64,000 nt of DNA from contig NC_043965.1 of NCBI RefSeq assembly GCF_902148855.1, forward strand, positions 26,792,023 through 26,856,022. Direction: 5' to 3'. Of the stretch, positions 12,601 through 25,600 are shown piece by piece (position 1 is the stretch's first letter; the number at the start of each line of letters is the position of its first letter). The position numbers were made by a program, and so were the translations under genes. The stretch is from Sphaeramia orbicularis (lineage: Eukaryota; Chordata; Actinopteri; Kurtiformes; Apogonidae). The notes below the pieces were generated by a model. That model searched no databases, was not told the DNA's origin, and saw only the letters and a list, made by a program, of their open reading frames with translations.

Positions 12601-15600
12601 ATGAACCCTCAGTATGTGCATCAAATTAAACCTTAGGGTCTAAACTTTGCAGTGAGTATAAACATGTATTAAAATCTCAAGGGTTCTATAGGGAAAGATC
12701 TCCATTAAAACAAGCATATTGCATTCATTAACCCCACCCATGTCAGCAATGGGACAATACAAACACTAATATAATTGTGACATAACACATTAATCAGAAG
12801 TCACTTACCACTCATTTCACTCATCAAACTATTTAAACTGTTTCTCCTGTTGTTTCACTTGGCTCTCTCACATGCTAAATACTTGGTGAGCTATGAGAAG
12901 GATTTTTTGAAGTAGTAGGCTTAATTATTGTGATGAAATCCAAACTGGAATGTGTTTTTGTTTGTCACTATGAAACAGGTCTGGAGCATTTAGGATGATA
13001 ATTTTAAGAACACAGTTCCAATGACATGAGAATACAAAAATTGGTAGCTGTATAAAGGACATTTCATAACTACAGCTACAGCAAATAAAAGCTGATATAA
13101 TCCTGTGCTGGAGAGTTACAGTAAATCCAGAGTTTCTTACTGGATGGTAGATGTTGTAAAAGCTCTTGCAGGTTGGGAAGGTATAGTTTGGGTCAATACG
13201 TTTAAGCCCACGGACAGTCAGGAACATCCCAATGGGAGATCCAAATGCGAAAAAAGTTTGCGGATGGAATGAGAGCTGTGGGTAGTCAATGGATACCTGA
13301 GAATAGAAAGCAAGAATAGAAACATGTGTTATTGATTTCGTTTCATTATATCATGTTCTCAATTGGCTTGTGTCCCAGGAAGACAAAAAGACCATCTACC
13401 CATTCATTCAGAGAGATGGGAGTGAGGCAACACAGAACAGAGTGATGTTTGACACTCATGCAGGACTGGATGAGCACAGGGACTGAGTGTGTTGTAGAAG
13501 GTTGTAATTCACAAGGAAAATATGGAAGTTCATTGGTCATATAGTCACTGTCTTGAGTTCTCCCTGAACAGACCACACTGAATATTAAAAGGAAATCCAG
13601 ATGCGGTGAAAACTAGGAGAACTAAGGACACCACTTGAGACACACCTGTCCCTTGGCTATGCCTCCATTGGTCTGTCCAGGCAAGCAGGTGGAGGAGAGA
13701 AGCAGGAAGCATAAAAGATTTCAGCTACTCACTCTGCCAAACAAAAGTGGACTGTGTGAGTGCATGTGTTCTACCTGTCCAATGCCCATGTCGAAGTATT
13801 CATAGTCTACGGCACTGGTGACAGACTGGGCTCTGTGCAGCTGTGACTGCTGTGGCATCGGTCCTGGAGACTGGTTATCATCAGGATCACAGATCAAGGG
13901 CTCTTGAAGCGTGACTTGAAACCCCGGTGCTAGACACGCTGTGCTTGGCCTGCAATCCTGTTTAGATGAAAAGATTCACGGATGCAAAGGTTTGTTTTCT
14001 AAACCACTGAAACTGGCATATCTAATCTCTATGCACACTACACGCCTAATAACCACCAGTCAAACAACCAAAATAATGGCTGCTACAAGATATTCACTTG
14101 GGAAATGAGAGACATGGAAGAAAAATTATGTAAGACTGTACAATGTTCACGGTATTGATTTCGAGTCTGTTCAATTTGCAACAGTCTAAGAAGCTTTTTG
14201 CACATGGACAAGAGAGTCTCATTATTATGTGGTTGCAGCTGTTTCTTCTTTTTGATTAGGCATTTTGGATGCTATATTAGTACACTTGTTCTGTTTTATA
14301 AAAATGTTGAGTTAGAAAGTTTCAGTTTGGTGTTCATTCATTGTTTTACATTACCTACATAATTTAATAGTTCTCTCAGTAGTAAGCAGTCAGCAATTTC
14401 AGAGATCAACTCATTGCTATAACTGGCTGGTGAAGAATCAAGTAACAGTGGTTTCTGATGTCTGACCTTTGGGAGCCATTTCCTCCTGACATAGTTCAAG
14501 ATCTTCTTCCGAGGTCCAAGAGGAATTCCTAGATCTTTGAGATCAGTTTCCTGACACAGAACCTAAAAGGGAATCAGACATTTTGATGAAACTGAGCATT
14601 ACACATCAGTGCTCATGCCTGTTATCTATTCTGTTTGAGTGTTACCAGTGATTCCAGGTCCATGTTTTCTGCCTGCAATGTAGCCAGGTATTGCTGTAGA
14701 CCCAGTCTAGTCAGAATCTGCTCTAATGTGTCAATGCTGATATGACAATGCTCACTACCAGACATCTAAAGCACACAGACAGACAGAAAGTGAAAGAGTG
14801 TTTGTTATCTACACCTGGATACGTATACAGATTTATGTATTGGTACAGGAGATATATTTTATTGTGATTATCATCATACTTTCTCAGTGTTGACTTCTGA
14901 TCCAGTTCTCTGATTAGTTAGCATATCAAACAGGATCAATGAACCTGAGACAGAAGAGACAAACAGGTGATCATTTCAACTTTCACATGTTCCACTTATG
15001 TTGATCCATTTATGTCTGTAGGAGTGAGTTTTGCGTTTGTTTCTGTCTAACCGAGGCTATGTCCCACGACTGACACTGCCCCACTGAACTCCGGATGTCT
15101 TTGTTTAAAGAGAACGTGCAGCCTGTTGATCTCTGAGGCCACAGTGTCCACTATGGTCTGGCAATAGGTGGGGCTGTTGTAGAAAAACAAGTCAAGCAAA
15201 GTGTCGTTGGTGAAATGTCTCAGCCTACTGATGCTGGGCAGAGTGATCCGTTGGATGTCCCTGGAAAGGAGGACAAAAATCAAAGTAAGTCCTTTTTTTT
15301 CCAATTATGAGAATGTGATAGACACACTGGTAATTTACAGGAATAAGCAAGATAAATCTTAAAAAACCTGTTTTTTTTCACGGGTTAATTCAATGACTTG
15401 GTGTCATTGTATGATATGAATATGTTTGTGTTAAAATAGGGTCATTGCATACATACTGGAGGCTCAGTGTAATGTAACTAAAAAACATTTAAGACATATC
15501 CAATCTGAATTTAGTACAATTTAATACAGTTAAGAGGTCAGTGGGTATATGTCATGGAATCTAGTGAACACCCTTTGCCTCACCATCCTATACAGCTCCT

Positions 15601-17181
15601 TGGTTAATAGAATGGTAAGAGAGAGTCATGACAAAGTCAGTGGTTGGGAACCCACTGCCTCTATAGACACAAAAGGTCACTGTCACAAACTAACAAGATA
15701 ATAAAAACCCACAGTTCTCAGTTCCAGGTGATTTCACTCTAATAAAATTATGAACATTTTATGTTTTCAGCAATTAGCTTACCCTAAATCATTAAAGCCT
15801 TTTATTAGTAAATGCATAATTTAGATATGTTAAGACTTTTAAGGCTAAGAAACCCTCAGCCACCCTTAAATGTTAACTCCACACTTACTCATCCACACCA
15901 GTGGCATCTCCATGTAGAGCACTGTGCCAGTTGACTGGTAGAAACTCCACTCTGCCCACTTTGCCTTCTTGCTGAGCACGTTTATAATGAGAGGCCAGAA
16001 GGGACAGAGAAGCACTCCTGAAATCATTCACTGGAGAAAGACATAAAAGTCAAGAAAATATATCAGGAAATATACATATAATCACATACTGCATATATAC
16101 ACAGTAATTCCAGCTTACCACATTGTATGATGGATCTGAAACGCAAGTCACATGCAGGACCAATGCCATGAACCATGAAGACAAGGTGGTCCACCTTTTC
16201 TGGTTCACCTGGAAACACAGAAAAAGGATGAGAGCTCATGTGTGGCTGTGGGTAATATATTCAAGTACAACTACCACAGCTGCATTCATACCATCGAGTA
16301 TTTCTACAGAGATGTTGTCTACACCCCTTTTGACCGTCCGTGGACGGGTGTGCTCTGAGGGGGAGGAGACCCACTCATCTTGCAAACCTATTGGCTGATA
16401 CTGCATTATCAGCTAGAAAGAGAATGGATGAGAAGAGAATAAAGAGCATTTAATTCCAAGTTCAACAAATTTAAATATGTATAAGTACATATATACTAGT
16501 GCTTACTTTGGGATTGTGTAGAATTACAGTTTCTCCTGAGGGAAAATCCAACTTCTTTTTCCACTCATCCTTGGTCACAGCTTGTTTATATGCATCCTGG
16601 AAAATTTGAGGATGTGGCAAAAGTAAGAGGCCAACAGATATCACAACAGTACTGAAGAACAGGCAGAGAATAAAGTCAAACTACCTCCAGTCTCTCACTG
16701 AAGTCCTCAGGGTAGGGCATGAACCTGGTGTCTTTATCTCCTTTGTAGAACCACGTACAGCGGCGGACTTCAGTGGGTGCTTGTTCCCAGTACACTGCAT
16801 AGCGCCTCCTCTCCTTGACGTTCACATCATACCGTTCACCATCCACAGCTACTACTGTGTCCTTATCAGCTCCTAACCCCCAAAAACACATACATGCAGG
16901 AGAAACAAAGATTTAGAAAACGGCTTTAGGGTCAGGACAACTAAATTCTCTGTTATACTAATAGTTATGACACAATGTATGAGCATACACAGTATACAGT
17001 TATTACAATTATTTTAGGAGACAACTATTAAAAGCAAGGGTAAAGTAGCATGGGTAACATTCCTTTTATTCAAAACAGGGATTCCCATGGTATTTAATCT
17101 GATTAGGCAGTATGTGAGACGTTCTATGAGGTGTTGTTGTGTTGTAAAGCACTTTGATTGAAAGTACTACATATATAAATG

Positions 17182-17217
<36 letters not shown>

Positions 17218-20156
17218 TTAGCTTGTCCAAAACCTTATAATGAAACCACAAGCAGCGAATTACATTCAGTTTCACAGGATTATTTACATGTTACATGATG
17301 CTGGCATAAACACACTTTGCAATGCAGTAGTAACAACATAAGAAAGCTAACCCTTGAAATAGATATTGATATTCAATAAGCAAACTAGTGAATTACACAT
17401 GAGTTTAGTTGATTATGATGTTGTCATCTCCAGCTACTAGAGTGGTTGCTAATGTTTATGAGTGATTCATGGATTATCTTAACAATCACTTCAAGATACA
17501 CAAAGAGTTTGTAGTTCTAACTTCTTAACAGCCAACAGCTTCCTCTTGCTGAAAAGCATTATAGAAACCAGCAGAGGTGAATTTGGCTGACTATCAAGGT
17601 TACGTGCCTCCAAGAAATTCTTGAGAAGTGACAACAATTTATTCCCTCGGGAGTTTCTCCATAAAGACAGATACTACTGTTTACTCATTTACATTTATGC
17701 ATTTGGCAGACGCTTTTTTCCAAAGCAAATTACAGGGGAAAACCAATCAAATCAATCAATCAATCAATCAAATTTTATTTATAAAGCGCCAAATCACAAC
17801 AAAAATTATCTCATGACACTTTACATATAGAGTTGGTCAAAACCAGACTCTAAGCCAATTTACAGAAACCCAACAGAATCCTCCATGCCACTTGTCACTG
17901 GTGACAGTGGCGAGGAAAAACTTCCCTTTAACAGCCAGAAACCTCGAGCAGACCCAGACTCCTGGAGGATGGCCGTCTGCCTTGACCAACTCATACAGCA
18001 GTATGTTGTTTACACATATTGAGTTTGTAGCACATAACATTTAGATTTCAGATATAGCAAAACTTTTTATATTGCTGACAGAGTTTTTAAGATATTTGAA
18101 AATATTCCATAATTTAGATTATATTTGTCTAATTATTGTTAAATATTCTTAATTTAAGCATTCACTTGAACACTGCATAAAATGTACAACCAACTAACTA
18201 CTGCACGTTGTCAATAATTAAACTCAACAGAGCTGAATTTCAGGTTCCTACTAACTGCTAACAGCAGCGGGCATGTCTTGTCCTGAGAGGAAGGTGTCCT
18301 ATTGGGCACTGGGCCAGTGCTGGAAGCAGAAATGGTTTGACATTTTATCCACCTCACAGACATTCAAATTCTGGTTTCTTACATTTATATATCCAGATTA
18401 GCCATTTGAACACAGTTACACAAGTTCATACTGATGCGTACCATTGCCATAAGCATCCTCTAGTTTGTCTGAGTCCTCTATGCTGAAAGGAAGCCAGGAG
18501 GTGTTGTCATCTGCTCGTCGACAGAAGAACCAGTGAGGCTGGACTACATGGTATGGGGCTGGGACAGACTCCATGTCAAGCATCTCAAAGGAAGAAGTCG
18601 AAGAGGGAGATATCTCATCAACCACAGGCGACACCTGGAAACAAATATCAGCCATAATGCTCAGTCTACAGTAAAAAGCACCTCTGTGCTACATACACTG
18701 GGTGCACCTGTTTTAATGTTTAGTTTTACTCTGTAGTTTCCAGAATAAGTAACACAAGTGTGAGCTCTATCTGCTTGTATCAAGGAACTTGAGCCCCTCT
18801 GATCAAACAAAGCAAAGGAGAGTGGAAAGGAAAGGCTTTGGCCTCCCCTTGGCCAGGCAGACAAAGCCTTGTTTTATTCTTCCCTCTTGTGCAAGTCGTC
18901 TCTTGTCTCCTTCTGTTTCCAGAATTGATACAGCAACCGGGTGTAGACATCCTATTTCCAAAGAGCATGCCGCATGTCATAAACACAAGCAGTCTTCCAG
19001 TATTGTTTCTACATTTAGAGGAGGGGTTTTAAAAGATGAACAACCTTCCTAGGAATCAATTTTAAGTTGTTCTTGCATTTGTTCCTATGTTTGCCAGTTT
19101 CAGAATAAAAACAAAGGTAAAGGATAATTGGTGTCATGTCATCATCTGTCACAGAACCAGTCCAGGTTCTAATAAAAATTTGAAGCAATACTCCCCTCAG
19201 GCACATGATTGTTTCTGCTAACAGAAAGGCTACCAAATTAATATTCTCAGTGTGTCAGGACTACTTCCACATGGAATATAGTAACCGAGTGTATCACCAG
19301 CAACATGTAAAATTATTATAAAATTTTTTGAAATGGCAACATGAGATTCGCTTTGGCATTTCACTTTTCTTGCTTTCTCCATATCAAACACATTCATTTT
19401 AAATGAGCTGAATACCAGGATAAATCTGGTACTTTGCAGAGGACACTGCATTAGTGATGTTGCTGGAGTGTATTTACATCTGTTCACAATGACACATAAA
19501 GACACTTTATAGAAAGTGTTTTTGAGACAATTTGTCTGCCTCTGACTTCCAACTGAAAAATTAACCCACTTCAGAGAAAATAATAAAACATCCAATATAC
19601 TGCACGTCACCATTCTGGCAAAACGTATTATTTTTGTGTTCATATTGGCCAAGACTATTTCTATTCATTTCTACTTATTAGTGAAAGACAGAAACACAGA
19701 CTGATAGTTGACCAGGAGCTGTGGCCGGTTGGATTGTCTCCTCTAGAGCACTTGCTGTATCCAATGGTTTACAACGTGTGAAAACTATAAACAGGAACAG
19801 TATGTGCCTTCCATCGACACCACCTCCTTTCTAAAGACACAAGATCCTAGTTTCAATCAGCAAAACATACATATCTGCTGTTTTGTCTGGGAGGACAAAC
19901 AACAATTTTAACATACTTTAATCAGTTTTTAGTTTGTGAATTGTTTTGTCTCAGTGTGTATTAAAATTGATAACAGATCCCCAGTATCTCAAAGGACAGC
20001 TGTATTCGACTGAAGTGAAAGAACAACAACAACATACACACTAACCTTATCCTGAGGTGTGGCCACTGTCTGAGAGGAACTGTCAAACAGGTCCTGGGTG
20101 TTGTTAGTTGGGGCAGCCTGAGATAGACCCCCCTCCTCACCACGACTGTCTGACAT
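9664..20156 (-). CDS. ddhd2: DDHD domain-containing phospholipase/lipase DDHD2
   Basis: Intracellular phospholipase A1/triglyceride lipase of the iPLA1 family, acting at ER/Golgi membranes and lipid droplets. Seventeen coding exons give 759 aa (human about 711): 20,046-20,156; 18,442-18,634; 16,685-16,872; 16,507-16,596; 16,292-16,412; 16,119-16,208; 15,889-16,030; 15,052-15,260; 14,880-14,944; 14,646-14,765; 14,467-14,562; 13,775-13,957; 13,141-13,296; 12,223-12,325; 11,961-12,122; 9,852-10,020; 9,664-9,745. All junctions keep frame. A WWE-type region spans about residues 50-150 ([18 protein letters not shown]). The lipase motif GHSLG at 378-382 has Ser380 as nucleophile and VHGIGP lies upstream. 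A SAM domain covers about 404-475 and the DDHD domain about 525-755 ([19 protein letters not shown]). Exon 13,775-13,957 encodes a poorly conserved linker. DDHD2 is preferred over SEC23IP because there is no long N-terminal Pro-rich region and the N terminus is DDHD2-like. Confidence 0.96.
10021..11960. other. ddhd2 intron 15, no features recognised
   Basis: Low-complexity A/T stretches lie near 10,265-10,320. The small frames at 11,102-11,320 and 11,428-11,649 have no support. Confidence 0.4.
12472..12600 (+). mobile_element. Possible hAT-like terminal relic in ddhd2 intron 13
   Basis: The sequence GGTTTTCAAAGTGGGGCCTA followed by 'tgaccccatag' resembles the hAT pattern of a TTCTCAAAGTGGGG-type end followed by a GACCCC stretch. 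No opposite end or target duplication was found. Confidence 0.25.
15261..15888. other. ddhd2 intron 7, nothing recognised
   Basis: Plain AT-rich intron sequence without a supported repeat or frame. Confidence 0.4.
17182..17217. repeat. (ATT)n microsatellite in ddhd2 intron 2
   Basis: Twelve consecutive ATT units are seen directly. Confidence 0.95.
17684..18005 (-). repeat. Teleost interspersed repeat (LINE/SINE-type tail) in ddhd2 intron 2
   Basis: The segment begins with the widespread fish motif 'tgcatttggcagacgctttt', followed by CAATCAATCAATCAATCAAA and 'ttttatttataaagcgccaaa', then a region rich in 'cgaggaaaaacttccctttaa'. Fish genomes carry many such segments at the 3' ends of LINE/SINE-type retroposons. 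The tail-like repeat at its left side suggests minus orientation. The exact family is not assigned. Confidence 0.6.
18635..20045. other. ddhd2 intron 1 (between coding exons 1 and 2)
   Basis: A 140-codon minus-strand frame at 19,230-19,652 is the only long frame. It shows no family similarity and no splice support, so it is not annotated as a gene. Confidence 0.4.
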
Positions 20157-20193
20157 CCCAACCCTCAACTATGGCCTGAGGGGACGAATCCAG
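20157..20193 (-). other. ddhd2: ddhd2 5' UTR, second exon part
   Basis: A good acceptor (TGTACAG|CTGG on the minus strand) lies at 20,193, giving 37 nt of 5' UTR before the ATG at 20,156. The transcript therefore starts in an upstream non-coding exon. Confidence 0.6.
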
Positions 20194-20637
20194 CTGTACA
20201 CAGAACGAGATCAACAAAAAGGATTAAAGTCCATTCCAACTTAGTAAAGGATTGGCTTGTTCATCAAACTGTTGTTGACAATAACAATTCAACTCATCAT
20301 ACCAGACACAATCAACCCGAACTGTGTTAGCTAACGCCTAATCAGCTTTTTCAACGTAAATAAGTAACCAATCCTTAGTGTGAGGGAATCAGTTCGTTAA
20401 TGTTTAACGTAATGGGAAACACAAACAGGTTAGTGTGTCAGCTGATCGTAAACATACCACGCATATATAATAAGTAATATGCATACCATTAGCACATTTT
20501 AATTTAATGCCATTATTTATTTTACTAACAATAGCGAATGCACCGATTAGTACTGATGTTCTTCGTATATTTTAATAGTCAACAGATAAATCATAGAACA
20601 AGTTGAGTTGGATGGGGGTCATGCTAGCTTCACTTAC

Positions 20638-20760
20638 GATGGCTGCTGGACTGGACATTAGCGTTAAGTTTTCACATGCTGGTGTTTTGTTTTTATTGTA
20701 AAGCACATAACGGACAGTCATTTCGTTAAACTCACCAACGACGTCTCATGTAATTATGTT
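20638..20760 (-). promoter_or_regulatory. ddhd2: Candidate non-coding first exon and promoter region of ddhd2
   Basis: On the minus strand a strong donor, CCATC|GTAAGTG, ends an exon at 20,638 and would splice to the acceptor at 20,193. The upstream limit and start site are not visible and 20,760 is nominal. No TATA box was recognised. Confidence 0.4.
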
Positions 20761-20769
20761 AAAACAATG

Positions 20770-22380
20770 AAATTGTAAGTGTTGTTTAGCTTGTTCTAGC
20801 TAGCTCAGCTAACCAAGGACAGCCTCCTCCTGTCACACGGTGATGAGTTCAAGGCTTTCGGAAATATGACCATTTCAAACATTAAACTGCACAAATGATC
20901 AAGCTAGAAGCAAAATAAAAGATTTAAATAACTGCAGACCTACAGAATTACTTTACCCGTGATTTCTGACTTTCAAAAGGGATTTTATACTCCGATGAGC
21001 CAACGCTTTTTCAACAACGAAGGTGGAGATATAAATATTTTAAAATAAATAATATTACACTTTTTCTCATAGCGCACTGCGAGAGCACAAACTAGCTACG
21101 ATTTTTTTTACTTTATACTGTAGTCTCCGATCGGTCTGTTTTGTAATAATGGCACAAATGTATCGAATTTTCTTGAAACTTTTATTTACGAAGAATACCT
21201 AAATGCAACAAACCCCGCCCCCCATTATAAGTTAACGTCATGAATCAATAGTAATGGAGTCTTAAGCTCTGTACAATCTGTAAACATAATTAAAGTATGA
21301 ATATAATATATTTATTCAGTAATTTAAACACCTTGAGTGGTCATTTGACACTGTCTGTTAAAACTATCTGTACTTTTCAATCATACAGTGGCATGAACGC
21401 ACCAATGATGTATGTTTCAGTTTGCAGTTGTCCTGAAGAAGGTGGTTCATATTAGACTATATTAGACAATACTGCAGCATATCAGATCAGAACTGGGCCT
21501 GTTGGTTAGTAAATGTCATCTGGACTCAGGTTCAGCTGTAAATAAATTAATAAGCTGCTGAAGCTTAGTTGGCTTTATCAAAGTTTTCAGAGACTCAGCC
21601 AAACTGTGATTATTATGCTTTGGACCAGAATATGTCCGGGTATGCATAAAATGTGAAGTATAGTATGTGTAGGCCTCTTAACAAAGAGGGAGCACGCGAA
21701 TCGTAAGACTTAGAAACACACCCATTTATGAAAGTTAACTGTTTAATGGTGTATTGTCAGAGAAATCTGACTAAGTCTGACCTCCCTGTCAGAAACAGAG
21801 AGACAAATTCATCATCTATGTTGCTCAAATAGTGGCCCATAACTAAGTTTAGGCTTCTGCTCTCAAATAACTGAATTTTAACACTTACAATTAAGCAGAT
21901 CACAGTAGTTTTTTTCTGGGAAGTTAGAGACGATTAACATCAGCCTATTAATCAGCTTTATCCTGTTACAAACAACTGTTATTTCATTGACCTTTAAAAC
22001 CCAATATCAGTTGACTTCTACTCCTTCTTATGAATCAGATGTGTTTTGGAAAGTGATGGCCCATTAGAGATCTCATGATCCAGGATTAGTCATATATGCT
22101 ATTTAAAGTATTATCCTACTTATTATATCCCTCTGATACCATAATCCCACATGTACAGGGACACATTATATAAACTATGAGATTTGCACAAGAAATACTC
22201 TGCTCAAACAGGGTGTCTCCACTTCTAAACTGTGTACCTATTCTCATCTATCTTCCACAAATGATGAGGGGGAGGGGGTATGGGAGGAGTGGAACATGCC
22301 AGGGGAAGGAAGAGTAGAGTACTGCTTAGACACACCCAATCCAACAAAGTGTGTGAGAGACAGGCAGAATAATGAGTTTG
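20770..22380. other. Intergenic region between ddhd2 and the CLU-family gene
   Basis: This is the divergent spacer between the ddhd2 5' end and the CLU-family 5' end. No gene, clear repeat family or long frame was recognised. Confidence 0.4.
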
Positions 22381-22439
22381 TGTGGAGCAATAAGAGGGTG
22401 TGGCTTTTTTACACAGCGAGAACAGATAAGCTGAGTTTG

Positions 22440-22649
22440 CCTAGCAGAGAGAGGCAGGAGTCACAGTCCTGAACAGACACTTACTTTCACTCTGCTGGGC
22501 TGCCAGACAATCCAGCTGCACATTTCCACTCAGTCTCCCCCTGTTCCTGTGAATTCCTCCAAGAAGTTTGACGCAACGCAGCAGAAAGGGAAACAGCCTC
22601 TAACAGGGAGAAGTGGAAACACAAGAGGACATCTCAACAACACGCAGAC
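22440..22649 (+). promoter_or_regulatory. Putative 5' UTR of the CLU-family gene
   Basis: The sequence upstream of the ATG at 22,650 has no in-frame splice acceptor. It is purine-rich near the start codon and is most simply read as leader sequence. The transcription start is not determined. Confidence 0.35.
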
Positions 22650-25600
22650 ATGAAGGACAAAGTTAGGAGAGGGGGAGGAAGAAGTCAGGCCAAGACTGGT
22701 GAGAAATCTGTTTTTCTTTTCCACTCTAACTCTGCCTTTCTCTTGCACTTTTCTGTTCCTTCTTTTCTTGCATGGTGCCTCCCTCTCTGGAGAATCTGAG
22801 GAGAGTGGGAGATTTAGCACTACACTGTTGCTCTGAACATGGCTGGTGGCTTTCTCTGCTTTTAACAGCTTATTGACCACCAGGAAAATGTGCAATGAAA
22901 ACTCTGCAATTTGTTTAGGAAATAATTAACAGTAATCAACTTTAACACTCAGTCACTATCATGTAACGAGGAGAGAGAGGCTTCATTTGGACTTTGTCTT
23001 TTAATGAAATACTTCTACATGACTTTTGTATTTCCCTGATAAAAGCCTCTACTCCTGCAAAACTATCAAAAGACTCTCAACTCATTTTCACCTTTGTCAC
23101 CAACCTTCTACAAGCTCAAATAATTGAGTCAGACTAAACTGTGTGTTGGCGTGTGTCCAGAAGGGATTGCCTTGAGGTGTTCATAACCCCCAAGCAATGT
23201 GTGAGAGGTGTGTGCAACGGTATGACTGACATGCATGTCATTTCAACAAACTGTTGTAGTCAGTGCACTGAATAACATCACAACATACAACAACTCAGAG
23301 TGAAAGAATTTTTCCTGCTTGTGTAGTGAGGTACAATTAAACCTCAGAGGTCAGTGCCAAAATAAACTTGTCAAGGCTGAAAACAACACTGCTTTCTGTA
23401 GTAGTAAAGCAGCAGCTCCAATAGAGACGAGGTTGATCTTCCAAAACCTGCAGAGAGGAGGGACCTTCATCCAGCCAATCACAAACAGAGAAACCATTTT
23501 TGGGTACTTTCCAGAGGTAAAGTAGTCCCAGATTGACAGCAAGAACTGAGGATTTACTGTACAGTGAATACAATACTCTGTGTTGAGTACACAATGAATT
23601 TGCTGTGTACATGTTAACGATGTAGTCATGCAGGCAAACTACAGGTTTGCTAGTTTATGCGATTTAGTGATCTGCTGTCTCCACATGCCAGTGCAGGGTG
23701 TGGTTGTCCCTTCACCCTGAGATGCCATGAAGGCCAGTAGGCAAATTCAACAGGTTTAGTCACACTGTGAGTCGAGGAACAGGCCGGGTCCTGCTCTCCC
23801 TCTGGTTCTGTGTCTGTCAAAGGAGAGACACACCCCACTTTCTCTTTTTTTTTGGCATATTTTAGATTCATAGTCACCCTCGGGCACTCTCACATACATA
23901 GACACTCCAGTCCAGCACATGAAAATATTAAATAAGCTTAATGTTCTTTCTTAAGGCAGAGCAGATGATGCAATCTGAACATAATAAGTGATGGTTATAA
24001 GTACTTAATTGAGTCACGTCACTCTTATATAGATAATCTCTTTTGATGATCATAGTGAGACAGTTCACAACATGCAATTAGCTAAAGGTGAGAAAATAAA
24101 GGAAATAGTTTCCTTTTTTATTGGAGGGTTTTATCTCTAAAACCTTTAAGAAATTTTAATTCTCTCCCTTCTCGTAACAGATGAAATTAGCCTGGCAAGT
24201 GGGAAGAACACTGTTGATATTAAGCAAGATGACGGCACATCGTTCTCTGTGAAGATACAAGGAGCAGGAGTTGAGCCATTTGAGCTGCAGGTAAAACACC
24301 ACCCTGCTCGGTCCCTCAGATGTTGCTTCCTCTGATTTCCTCTTTTACAGGTATACGTTACAAATGATAGGAGGCAATGCTTTAATGTAGATAGGAGGTG
24401 TCTTTATGTTGTGCCATGTGTGTAATATTTTACTTTATAATCAATTATGTAAAATTATGTACAAAAGGCTTTTTCCTGAAAAAAATGTATTTGCCAAAAT
24501 AAGCACAGAAACAGTTTACAGATTGAGGATGTTGAATTTCCTTTACCTTTAATTTATGTCTATATGCTGCCGTTGTGTTCAACAATATGTTTTTGTAGGT
24601 CCATGGATTTTGGCTGGTTCAAGATACAGTAATGACTCTGCTATCGAGGGATGAGGTGTGTCCACGCTCCAATTTTTCACTGTCACTTGCTGGTACGCCT
24701 CTGGACCACCTTGCAGAGCTACAAAGCCTCAAGGGTCTCAAACCCGGATCGGTTCTCCGTCTGAACGAAGGTAACATTGTTTTTCATCTCCCGTCAATGA
24801 CTATGTTCACAGCTTTTTTCTCTCTTCTTTATATTAAGTACAATTCTTACCATTTATTTGTTCAGTGACCAGTGATCAAACTGTCCCAAGCATTTGCGTA
24901 TTCACTGAGAACTGCTTCATCTTATAACTAGTCATAAATTATTTGTAATATTGTCTTACATCCATTGTCTGTACCAGTGCCAAGGAAACTGTATTTTACA
25001 CCCTCGGCTGTTTGTTGGATTATACAAAAATTACTGCACTAATTTTTATGGTGGATGGGTAGGGCATAGCCACAGGACAAACCCATTGAACTCTGGATGT
25101 GATCCTCAAAGAAAAGAGCAATATAAATTACTGTCAAAATAAATATTATGTTTGAGGTTTTTGCTCTCATATCCATTCTTTGACATATCTTCATTAAGGG
25201 TAGCTGATGAACTAAAGATTATGTTTCTAAACTTCAATTTTATAGTCATTCACTTAATGCTTTTTTCTTCTTGAATATTTTTAAGACTCTGCTGTATATT
25301 TTAAACCCATAGTATTATATGTTGTTGTGAGTTTTATAATGATGCTCAGTGTTTATGTCTCTCCAGAGCCCTACACTGCCCACTCAGCCAGGCTTCATCT
25401 GGCTCGTGTGCTGGAGCTCCTGAGGGCATCTGGACCTCAGGATGCACTGAGGGAAGGACAATCCCCAAGTGTACTGGAGACACTCACACATATGCAAGTA
25501 CAAGGTATGGATGCATGCATACTGTGCACAAAATGGTTTTACAAAATGAACAACTGAGATCCTATTGTTTCTCTTATTTCTGGAGCAGACTCTAGTTTAC

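Noticed and set aside
19230-19652. 140-codon minus-strand frame in ddhd2 intron 1
   Set aside because: No recognisable domain and no splice sites joining it to ddhd2 exons, which already join in frame without it.
22530-22895. 121-codon minus-strand frame over the CLU-family start region
   Set aside because: It lies opposite the 5' leader, first exon and intron 1, with low-complexity composition and no homologous features.
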